Made by a program: the position numbers and the translations under genes. Source: an uncultured Clostridium sp. (GTDB lineage Bacteria > Bacillota > Clostridia > Lachnospirales > Lachnospiraceae). From it: a stretch of DNA of 64,000 bases. The stretch covers positions 1 through 64,000 of the forward strand of contig CAMEFI010000006.1 in assembly GCA_945915475.1 (NCBI GenBank), given 5' to 3'. Below the pieces are notes generated by a model, which was given only the letters and a program-made list of their open reading frames with translations, was not told the origin of the DNA and ran no database searches. Below, one piece after another: positions 44,665 through 51,736 of this stretch (position 1 is the stretch's first letter; the number at the start of each line of letters is the position of its first letter).

Positions 44665-44720
44665 TTAAAAATAGCTGTCGCACTTAGATAATATCACGAT
44701 AGGTTCCGTACGACAGCTTT
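44665..44720 (-). terminator. Intercistronic terminator/attenuator between rpsB and tsf
   Basis: On the minus strand AGCTGTCGTAC pairs with GTGCGACAGCT (one G-U pair) around a 24-base loop, followed by ATTTTTAAG. It should let part of the transcripts stop after rpsB. Confidence 0.75.
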
Positions 44721-44745
44721 GCATTTCTTATTCAATCAAATTAGA

Positions 44746-45477
44746 TTATTCCTCAGCAGCAACCTCTTCTGCCACTTCCTCTGTCTCAGCATCCACACCC
44801 TGATTAGCCTCAATAACAGCATCTGCCATCTTAGCAACGATTAATTTAACAGCACGGATTGCATCATCATTACCAGGAATTACATAATCCAACTCTTCCG
44901 GATCACAGTTTGTATCTGCAATGCCAACCAAAGGAATACCTAATGAATGAGCTTCCTGAATACAGATTCTTTCCTTGCGTGGATCAACAACAAAGATCAT
45001 ATCCGGAGCTCCGCCCATTTCCTTAATACCACCTAAATTCTTCTGAAGCTTATCCATCTCTTTCTTGATGTTGATAACTTCTTTCTTAGGAAGTACATCA
45101 AAGGTTCCATCTTCTTCCATCTTCTCATACTTCTTCAAGGTAGCGATACGAGTCTCGATTGTTCTCCAGTTCGTAAGCATACCACCTAACCATCTCTCAT
45201 TAACATAGTACATACCACATCTCTCTGCCTCTGTCTTAACAGAATCCTGAGCCTGCTTCTTCGTACCTACAAATAAAATCTTGCCACCCTCTGCAGCACA
45301 TTTCTTAATTGCCTCGTAAGCTTCATCTACCTTGCCAACTGACTTCTGTAAGTCGATGATGTAGATACCATTACGCTCAGTATAAATGTACTCAGCCATC
45401 TTAGGGTTCCATCTTCTTGTCTGGTGTCCGAAATGTACACCTGCTTCCAATAACTGTTTCATTGAAATAACGCTCAT
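44746..45477 (-). CDS. rpsB: 30S ribosomal protein S2
   Basis: Conserved S2 segments: [22 protein letters not shown] near residues 6-27, [14 protein letters not shown] near 31-44, [11 protein letters not shown] near 65 and [26 protein letters not shown]-type block near 180-205. The track start is nine codons too early; the ATG of MSVISMKQ has AGGAGG seven bases upstream and gives 243 residues with a Glu-rich tail. It has its own promoter after the flagellar operon. Confidence 0.97.
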   Translation of the reverse strand: MSVISMKQLLEAGVHFGHQTRRWNPKMAEYIYTERNGIYIIDLQKSVGKVDEAYEAIKKCAAEGGKILFVGTKKQAQDSVKTEAERCGMYYVNERWLGGMLTNWRTIETRIATLKKYEKMEEDGTFDVLPKKEVINIKKEMDKLQKNLGGIKEMGGAPDMIFVVDPRKERICIQEAHSLGIPLVGIADTNCDPEELDYVIPGNDDAIRAVKLIVAKMADAVIEANQGVDAETEEVAEEVAAEE

Positions 45478-45602
45478 AATAATACCTCCTGGTTTGTCTT
45501 CCAACGACTTCCCATACCCGGAAACAGATCTATAACACGCGTCCTTTGATTATAAATCTGCACCAATCCGAATCATCCACCGTTGTGTTTTATTTTTTAC
45601 CG
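45478..45602 (-). other. rpsB 5' leader, about 125 bases, no known motif recognised
   Basis: From the predicted transcription start to the start codon there are about 125 bases with no ORF. Short complementary patches (AACAC and GTGTT) suggest some folding. Autogenous control of rpsB by S2 is known in proteobacteria; I cannot match a known leader family here. Confidence 0.35.
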
Positions 45603-45603
45603 A

Positions 45604-45637
45604 GTGGTATTATAGCATAGGAACGCTAATACCACAA
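45604..45637 (-). promoter_or_regulatory. Promoter of rpsB, spanned by a 9-bp-arm inverted repeat
   Basis: Reads TTGTGG, 17 bases, TATAAT with an extended TG (TGCTATAAT). The region is an inverted repeat, GTGGTATTA, 14 bases, TAATACCAC (45604-45612 and 45627-45635), one arm touching the -35 and the other the -10. Confidence 0.65.
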
Positions 45638-45677
45638 GGATTTTTTTCATTTTTTGATATTCTTAACACCATTTTAT

Positions 45678-46193
45678 TTACATAGGATCTGAAATCGCCT
45701 CAGCAATCGTATGAAAGTCCATCCCTTTTGTAAGAGCATGTGTCCCCACACGAATCCGTGATGCATAACCGTTCTCAATCAAATAATCATCAAACTCAGC
45801 AGCATCCGCAACCATTCCCAGCTCCTGCAATTGCTGCGCAACTGCATAGGAATTGGTTCCCTTTTCCACCGTTACGGAAACACTTTCTGCAACTGTCATA
45901 TTTTCTGTGGTTACAGCCTCTGTTGTTGCTTCTGCCGTAGAAACGGTTGCCTCCTCCGATGAAGCTTCTGTATCCGATACGTTTTTATCCATATGGTTTT
46001 CTATATCTGTATTTGATTCCAGCAAATCTTTAATCGAGGTATCCGGTTCTACCATTCCCAATTCCTTGGCACGCTCCATAACTTGTTGATCTGTCATTTT
46101 TGTTGTGCCCATCTGTCTATATGCCACAAAAAAAATAATAGATGCAAATACAATACCAACACCCAGTCCTCTTAAAAAATACTTGAATTTCAT
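45678..46193 (-). CDS. Membrane-anchored protein with MltG/YceG N-domain-like segment, no catalytic domain
   Basis: 171 residues: one membrane segment (GLGVGIVFASIIFFVAY), a Ser/Thr/Glu-rich linker, and a C-terminal 65 residues resembling the LysM-like N-terminal module of MltG (VEKGTNSYAVAQQLQELGMV...IRVGTHALTKGMDFHTIAEAI). The glycosyltransferase-like catalytic domain of MltG is absent, so lytic activity is unlikely. It is the last gene of the flagellar run and overlaps the DUF6115-like gene by ATGA. A role at the wall around the flagellar base is only inferred from location. Confidence 0.7.
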   Translation of the reverse strand: MKFKYFLRGLGVGIVFASIIFFVAYRQMGTTKMTDQQVMERAKELGMVEPDTSIKDLLESNTDIENHMDKNVSDTEASSEEATVSTAEATTEAVTTENMTVAESVSVTVEKGTNSYAVAQQLQELGMVADAAEFDDYLIENGYASRIRVGTHALTKGMDFHTIAEAISDPM

Positions 46194-47047
46194 GACATTT
46201 CTCCTTGATACAAATCAATTACCAGCTTCACTTCACCTATGCCAAGACCCAACTGCTTTGCAATATCTACTATACTGTTACCATTTCGGTGCATTTCCAG
46301 GATAATATCATTTGAGTTTGCATTCTCCTCAAACTCTTCATCCAATACATTTTCCAGATCCGGATTTGATTCTGCCATCTCATCAAATACATCCTTCTCA
46401 TCCATATCAGAGATAACAAGACTATCCCCAGGAATGTTCTCCTGCTGTTTTGCAGTCACATTGTGGGATGCTACCTGTTCCAATCCTGTATTATTATGTG
46501 TATTCTCCTGTGTTTCAGAAAGTATATCCGTATTCCTTGCAACAGATACGGTTGATTGTGTTTGCTCACTCTCCGCCTGCGGAGATGTTCTTTTAATAGA
46601 TGGCATGATCTGTTCAACTGTAATACGTTTCGTCAGTAATTCTGAGATTTGCTTTTTCATATCATCTACTTCTCTTACCGTATTCATAATTTCTTTTTGC
46701 TTATCATCCAACATACTGTATAGGAACATTACCTCTTTATGATTTTTCTCAATCTGGTCGCATACAGCAACTGCATAATCGCCAAGCGCCATTGTCTTTT
46801 CATTAGCCATGGATGAAAGCGACTCATTTGTTTCATACAATATATCTTTTGCCTGTTTTGCAATCACATCTTCAATTTTTCTTTTGATAATATTAAGCTC
46901 TCTTTCCGAAAATTCATAATCATCATTCACAGTTAACAGATCAATATTAAAATCGGATTCTTTTTTCGTAAATTTTTCCGAAATAAAGAAACTTGCAAAG
47001 ATAAATATGATTCCAATAATAATCATTATAATAATTGAAAGTGTCAT
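46190..47047 (-). CDS. DUF6115-like membrane protein of the flagellar cluster
   Basis: 285 residues with an N-terminal membrane segment (LSIIIMIIIGIIFIFASFFI), a predicted coiled-coil region (about 50-150), a variable linker, and a C-terminal helix-turn-helix-like stretch (ILEMHRNGNSIVDIAKQLGLGIGEVKLVIDLY). This arrangement occurs in Clostridia flagellar operons near fliA and DUF342 genes. Function unknown. The track start is 17 codons early; the ATG of MTLSII has AGGAG six bases upstream. Overlaps its downstream neighbour by four bases. Confidence 0.7.
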   Translation of the reverse strand: MTLSIIIMIIIGIIFIFASFFISEKFTKKESDFNIDLLTVNDDYEFSERELNIIKRKIEDVIAKQAKDILYETNESLSSMANEKTMALGDYAVAVCDQIEKNHKEVMFLYSMLDDKQKEIMNTVREVDDMKKQISELLTKRITVEQIMPSIKRTSPQAESEQTQSTVSVARNTDILSETQENTHNNTGLEQVASHNVTAKQQENIPGDSLVISDMDEKDVFDEMAESNPDLENVLDEEFEENANSNDIILEMHRNGNSIVDIAKQLGLGIGEVKLVIDLYQGEMS

Positions 47048-47060
47048 AGTATACTCCTGC

Positions 47061-47399
47061 CTATATCTGTATATTAATTCTCGGTGATAATTTTTCATTC
47101 ACCTCATCTGTTTCCCTATCATTCTTATTCTCTTCCTCATCCTTTGCATTCTTCTGCCGCCGTTTTCTTCTGGAATCCTGATAAGTTCCATTTCCTTCTT
47201 CCTTTGCATCATATTGATATTCTGCAAACTGATTGGCATCCTTTTTTATAACGGTTTCACTGTTATGCTGCACTTCCTTTTGCACCTCATTGGCTGCAAA
47301 ATGATTTTCATTCACAATCTGACGATTTTCAAAATGTTTTTCCGAACCTACAGATTCCGTTCTTGGTAATAGCATCTGCATTTCAATGGGACGTATCAT
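47061..47399 (-). CDS. Small hydrophilic protein of unknown function in the flagellar cluster
   Basis: 112 residues, strongly charged, with an Arg/Lys patch (SRRKRRQKN) and no membrane segment or Cys. I do not recognise a domain. A strong AGGAGGG site precedes the ATG, and the gene fits tightly between the DUF342 gene and the DUF6115-like gene (gaps about 12-13 bases), which supports it being real. Small genes of this kind follow DUF342 genes in related flagellar operons; the function is unknown. Confidence 0.6.
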   Translation of the reverse strand: MIRPIEMQMLLPRTESVGSEKHFENRQIVNENHFAANEVQKEVQHNSETVIKKDANQFAEYQYDAKEEGNGTYQDSRRKRRQKNAKDEEENKNDRETDEVNEKLSPRINIQI

Positions 47400-47411
47400 A
47401 ACTAAACCCTC

Positions 47412-49013
47412 CTATATGGATGAACTTACAACATCTGCACCATCTAAACGGAACTGACATCTACTTAGAATATCTTTCACAGGATATATCCGGTTTGCTA
47501 TATGAATGGTAACTCCCGGATAAACCGTATAATTTACTACAACACGACCACCCTTTTTCTCTTCAATGGTCTGTTTTAATTGCATATATTCTGCAGATTC
47601 AGACTCTAATTCTGCATTCAATTGTTTGAAGCGCTCAGCCGCTTGTTTTGCAGTTACAAGCTGATTTGGCAGCAATTTGACACCCTCCGCCATTTTCTTG
47701 CGAAGAGTTTCTAAAATTTGCTTATTTTCAATTAATTCATCCTGCTTTGTCTTGATAGAAACGCTCAGATCTTTAAAGCGATCTAGAATCTCCGGTTCTA
47801 CACCTACTTTAATATTGGTAGCCGTATTCATCTTATTGCCAAACACACTGGCTTCTATACGTTGTCCTGCTGATACATTTCCACCAATCACAAATCCTTT
47901 TCTTCCACTCACGACAACGGTTTCACCGGCATCTACATCCGAATGGAGACAGGAACCGATATTAACCGTTCTTCCCGCTTTCGCTTTACAACTTTCTAAA
48001 AACTTGGCAACAATATCATTTCCCGCCTGTAACAAACAACGGTTCATCCCCTGCACGCCTCGTTTTAACACAATATTGCCGCCAGCAATCAATGTGGCTC
48101 CCTCTACAACACCATCCACTTCAATATCACCGGATGCTTCCACTGTAAAACCGGCGCAGACATTGCCAGGTATTACAATATTGCCATTATAATGTAAATC
48201 TCCCGTAGATGGATCCACATTGGCAGCAACCCGGTAGGTATTGGATACAAACACGGTATCACCTTCTAGTTTGACATCTCCATCAACCAGAGAATATATC
48301 TTCAGACGATCTTCTGATGCTTCAATATTCTTTCCAAACTTAAGAACACCTTTTCGAATCTTGGCTGGTATAATCACATTTCCAAAAATATCTTTTCCCG
48401 GTGTTCCTTCTTTTTCAGGAGTCAGTTCTGCAAGTAAATCTCCCTCTTTAACAGAAGTAAATAAATTCAATTCATGAAAATCAACACTTCCGTCCTCTAA
48501 CAGTTTTGGCCTTGCTGTAGGCTCTGTATTAAACATATAGCGGATTTTTGCATCTGTTCCCTGAATAACGGCGGTTCCCTTTGCAATAGGAATATCCCTG
48601 CAATATTGCGGACCGGCAACAAACGCTCTGATCATCTTTGTCGAAATCCCTTCGGTGATCTTATTCGCTTTTAATTCATTCTCAATATCTTTTTCCGTCA
48701 TGCGCTTTCCATTCTCGGAAGGAGGATAAAAACGCATAATGGCAAGCATCCTGTCGTCAGAAACCCTTATATCTGCCATCTCATTTACTTCTGAAACAGT
48801 CATTTGTGATACAAAGATTTCTTTCACATCCTGTGCTTTCGATACTTCTTGTGTAAGCTTAGGAACGTCAACATCAGTAATGCCGCATTTTTGTAAATAT
48901 TTAACAAGTTCTACCATTACAATGGGTTTACCATTTTCCTGCGGGGGGAAAATGCGTACAAATACACCATTTGCTCGAATCACTAACTGAAAATAAGCAT
49001 TCGAATATCTCAT
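47412..49013 (-). CDS. DUF342/FapA-family flagellar assembly-associated protein
   Basis: 533 residues. An N-terminal region with repeated ENGKP/ENGKR-type sequences is followed by a right-handed beta-helix-like core (GNIVIPGNVCAGFTVEASGDIEVDGVVEGA-type repeats of Gly/Val/Ile), a coiled coil near 400-470 and a short C-terminal beta domain. Matches the FapA/DUF342 family, often in flagellar or chemotaxis operons and sometimes linked to cell-envelope or polar placement; mechanism unclear. It lies directly downstream of fliA. AAGGAGG precedes the ATG. Confidence 0.85.
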   Translation of the reverse strand: MRYSNAYFQLVIRANGVFVRIFPPQENGKPIVMVELVKYLQKCGITDVDVPKLTQEVSKAQDVKEIFVSQMTVSEVNEMADIRVSDDRMLAIMRFYPPSENGKRMTEKDIENELKANKITEGISTKMIRAFVAGPQYCRDIPIAKGTAVIQGTDAKIRYMFNTEPTARPKLLEDGSVDFHELNLFTSVKEGDLLAELTPEKEGTPGKDIFGNVIIPAKIRKGVLKFGKNIEASEDRLKIYSLVDGDVKLEGDTVFVSNTYRVAANVDPSTGDLHYNGNIVIPGNVCAGFTVEASGDIEVDGVVEGATLIAGGNIVLKRGVQGMNRCLLQAGNDIVAKFLESCKAKAGRTVNIGSCLHSDVDAGETVVVSGRKGFVIGGNVSAGQRIEASVFGNKMNTATNIKVGVEPEILDRFKDLSVSIKTKQDELIENKQILETLRKKMAEGVKLLPNQLVTAKQAAERFKQLNAELESESAEYMQLKQTIEEKKGGRVVVNYTVYPGVTIHIANRIYPVKDILSRCQFRLDGADVVSSSI

Positions 49014-49035
49014 ATGACGCCCTCCTTATTCTGTG

Positions 49036-49800
49036 TTATCCCATTAATATCTCAAAATACTTGCCTAAATGTTTCTTCATCTTTTCAAGCGCCTTTGAAT
49101 GTAATTGAGAAATACGCGACTCCGAAACTTCTAACACCTTCGCCACCTCTTTTAAAGTAAGATCTTCGTAATAATATAATAACACAACTTTGCGTTCCTT
49201 CTCCGTCAATAATTCCAATGCATCCATAAGCATTTTTTTAACCTCTTCACGGTTAACAGCCTCTTCCGGCTCAATATATGTTGTATTACGAAATTCTCTT
49301 ACACCGTTATCATTTCCCTGTTCCATAAACTCATCTAAGGATGCAACATTCGAAATATTCGTAAGGCTCTCCCAACTACGATATTCATCTAAGCTGATTC
49401 CAAGTTCCTGTGCAATATCCTTATCTTTTACATTTGCACCCTTTTCTTTTTCAAGTTTTGCAATCACGCTTTCCATCTGTTTCTGTTTCTGTCTGACAGA
49501 ACGGGGAATCCAGTCCATCTTTCGGATCTGATCCAATATGGAGCCTCGTATACGCAGACTCGCATACGTTTCAAATTTGATACCTTTCCCATAATCAAAC
49601 TTATCAATAGCATCAATGAGTCCAAAAATTCCATAACTAACTAAATCATCATATTCAACTGTATATCCTAAATACATATTCAAACGACCGGCAACCAGCT
49701 TCACCAAAGGAACATATTCCACAATAATCTGTTCTCTCAGTTTCTCTGACTTTGTCTTTATGTATTCTTCCCACAACTTATTTCTTTTGGTCTCATCCAT
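49036..49800 (-). CDS. fliA: Flagellar sigma factor FliA/SigD (sigma-28)
   Basis: Directs RNA polymerase to late flagellar and chemotaxis genes. Region 2 includes YVPLVKLVAGRL and YDDLVSYGIFGLIDAIDKFDY near residues 28-70; region 3 follows; region 4 has LKEVAKVLEVSESRISQLHSKAL near 219-241. Length of 254 (ATG with GGGG eight bases upstream; track GTG is three codons early) is as in B. subtilis SigD. I see no sigma-28-type promoter within this window, so its targets (flagellin, hook-cap genes, methyl-accepting proteins) are presumably elsewhere. Anti-sigma FlgM is not in the window. Confidence 0.95.
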   Translation of the reverse strand: MDETKRNKLWEEYIKTKSEKLREQIIVEYVPLVKLVAGRLNMYLGYTVEYDDLVSYGIFGLIDAIDKFDYGKGIKFETYASLRIRGSILDQIRKMDWIPRSVRQKQKQMESVIAKLEKEKGANVKDKDIAQELGISLDEYRSWESLTNISNVASLDEFMEQGNDNGVREFRNTTYIEPEEAVNREEVKKMLMDALELLTEKERKVVLLYYYEDLTLKEVAKVLEVSESRISQLHSKALEKMKKHLGKYFEILMG

Positions 49801-49848
49801 CGTAAACACCCCAGTACTCCATGATACCAGTTATCTAACTACAACTGA

Positions 49849-50151
49849 TTATATCTCTTCTTCATCCTCGTCAAAACCCACCGACTCTGTTATCTTACCT
49901 TCATTCTCACCATCAGCGTCCGCAACCACATCATCTGTCGTTGCTGCTGAAGCTGAAACATCCTTCTCAGCCTGTTCCATACCCTTTTGTAATATCTCTA
50001 TAACAAGTGTACCAATCACATAGAATATCAGGATTGTGATCAGAACAATAAATAGCGAAAGTGTTATTTGTCTTTTCAAACAAATATTAATGATTAAAGC
50101 AATTAATCCTGCCAATAACACGATAAATGCTCTGACATACCGCAGTTTCAT
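49849..50151 (-). CDS. Small two-span membrane protein of unknown function
   Basis: 100 residues: two membrane segments (YVRAFIVLLAGLIALIINICL and ITLSLFIVLITILIFYVIGTLVIEIL) and a very acidic, Ala/Asp/Glu-rich cytoplasmic tail. AGGAGATGG precedes the ATG and the gene is tightly packed between cheD and fliA. I do not recognise a family; short proteins of this type occur at this position in related flagellar operons. Confidence 0.65.
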   Translation of the reverse strand: MKLRYVRAFIVLLAGLIALIINICLKRQITLSLFIVLITILIFYVIGTLVIEILQKGMEQAEKDVSASAATTDDVVADADGENEGKITESVGFDEDEEEI

Positions 50152-50161
50152 ATTCCATCTC

Positions 50162-50647
50162 CTATATTACCTTCTCGCCTTTTCCTGCACTTCGGATTGT
50201 TAACTTTTTCGTCACATTGTCAAACACAATCGTTCTACCGTAATCAGCACCTGTATCCTCGGCGACGATGGGAATCTTTAATTCAGAAAGCACTTCCTTC
50301 ACTGACTTCACATTACGTTCTCCAACACTTGCCAAATCTGTCTTGGATGAAAACTGGAACATTGCAGCTCCCCCAGCAATCTTAGCAGAAAGAAATGACT
50401 TTTTCACACCCTTTTCCTCTAATGCATGCAGCAGATCTTCAATCCCAGTGTCAGCAAATTTTGCACGATTTGCATTATTCTTAATTTCTTTACTTGACGG
50501 TAGCATTATATGAACCATACCGCAATATTCATCTTTCAGTGTATATAACACAATTCCAACACAAGAGCCTAACCCAATTGTTGTAATGGTGTCGGGATTC
50601 TTACATATCTTCCAATCAGCAATTCCAACTTTGATTATCTCTGCCAT
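50162..50647 (-). CDS. cheD: Chemoreceptor glutamine deamidase CheD
   Basis: Deamidates receptor Gln residues and stimulates CheC. The catalytic Cys, His and Thr context is present: GLGSCVGIVLY near residues 26-36 and GMVHIMLPS near 43-51, with a Thr nearby; FGGRIFGG-like region appears as AKIAGGAAMFQF near 89-100. Length of 161 is typical. It is directly after cheC, so the Bacillus-type CheC/CheD adaptation system is complete. Confidence 0.95.
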   Translation of the reverse strand: MAEIIKVGIADWKICKNPDTITTIGLGSCVGIVLYTLKDEYCGMVHIMLPSSKEIKNNANRAKFADTGIEDLLHALEEKGVKKSFLSAKIAGGAAMFQFSSKTDLASVGERNVKSVKEVLSELKIPIVAEDTGADYGRTIVFDNVTKKLTIRSAGKGEKVI

Positions 50648-50651
50648 AACT

Positions 50652-51266
50652 TCACCCGATTCCTAATGCCTGAAAAATGTGTTCATAGGACATCTCATCC
50701 GTCACAAAAAGCAGAAAACCATTGATTGGTCTTTGATTATCTAAGAACTTGGAATCAATAATAAGCGCTTTATCACCGATCTGTCCCAGTTCACTAATAG
50801 GAAGACTCAGCACTGATCCTGCCATATCTACACAAATAGCAGGTGGTGCTATGGTTAACTTCAGATTTGTCAATGTACTGATGGATGAAATATAAGAACT
50901 CATCAGAATATTACCAATCTCCTTCAGTGCAGACTTATCCATATGATCAAATTCAACAAAATCATCACCATAAGTCTTACCAAGCATAGTCCCGGCAAGA
51001 TTCTTTGCTTCTTCTAACTCTAAAACAAACAATGTCATGCCACTGACTTCACCTGTAAAATGCGTAAGTACTGCTGCAACAATGGTATCCGGACCACCAA
51101 TCATATCTGCTATCCCATCAAAACTGAGAATCTTCACAACCGGAACTTCTACTCTCAATCCAGAATTCAACATAACAGACAGCGCAGTTGTTGCATTTCC
51201 TGCCCCAATATTCCCAATTTCTCTCAAAACATCCAGCTTCATACTGGTCAATTCCTGATTCTCCAT
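50652..51266 (-). CDS. cheC: CheY-P phosphatase CheC
   Basis: Removes phosphate from CheY-P in Gram-positive chemotaxis. Two active-site repeats are seen: LREIGNIGAGNATTAL near residues 13-28 and LKEIGNILMSSYISSIS near 113-129, each with Glu and Asn (second Asn present). Length of 204 is normal. It is between cheW and cheD. The same fold recurs in FliY, encoded at the window's right end. Confidence 0.95.
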   Translation of the reverse strand: MENQELTSMKLDVLREIGNIGAGNATTALSVMLNSGLRVEVPVVKILSFDGIADMIGGPDTIVAAVLTHFTGEVSGMTLFVLELEEAKNLAGTMLGKTYGDDFVEFDHMDKSALKEIGNILMSSYISSISTLTNLKLTIAPPAICVDMAGSVLSLPISELGQIGDKALIIDSKFLDNQRPINGFLLFVTDEMSYEHIFQALGIG

Positions 51267-51274
51267 CTAATCAC

Positions 51275-51724
51275 CTATGCATTATCCAAATCTTGAATGA
51301 TACCTTGAATGTTCAACAAAGAAATTAATGTATCATTGTATTTACCAACACCTATCAGATTGCTTCCCTGCTCATCATAAACCGCTTTTTCAATATTCTC
51401 TTCTTCGAGAGTAACCACCTCTCGTACCTCATCAACCAACACACCAATCTTTGCATTGCTTTCCGGCTTCAAAATGATAATTCTTGTTGCATTCGTATAT
51501 TCCTTATCAGGCAAATCGAACTTTGTTCTAAGACACATAACCGGAATAATCTCACCACGAAGATTAATCACCCCTGCAAAATAAGACTGTGCCTTTGGAA
51601 CTCTTGTAATCTGTTGCATCCGGACAATATTATCAATATATGAAATATCAATTCCGTACTGCTCATTGTCTAGTTTCACAACAATGTACTGCTTTACATC
51701 ATTTACGACTGTATTCTCTTCCAT
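51275..51724 (-). CDS. cheW: Chemotaxis coupling protein CheW
   Basis: Links receptors to CheA. The 149-residue protein is a single CheW domain with INLRGEIIPVMCLRTKF near residues 48-64 and VGVLVDEV-like IGVLVDEVREVVTL near 92-105. AAGGAGG lies before the ATG. It is between cheA and cheC. Confidence 0.95.
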   Translation of the reverse strand: MEENTVVNDVKQYIVVKLDNEQYGIDISYIDNIVRMQQITRVPKAQSYFAGVINLRGEIIPVMCLRTKFDLPDKEYTNATRIIILKPESNAKIGVLVDEVREVVTLEEENIEKAVYDEQGSNLIGVGKYNDTLISLLNIQGIIQDLDNA

Positions 51725-51736
51725 GAAAACCCCTCC

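Noticed and set aside
45604-45650. Plus-strand intrinsic terminator (hairpin plus TTTTTTT)
   Set aside because: No plus-strand gene ends here; the same hairpin is better read as a dyad over the rpsB promoter, and a flagellar-operon terminator on the minus strand lacks a T run.
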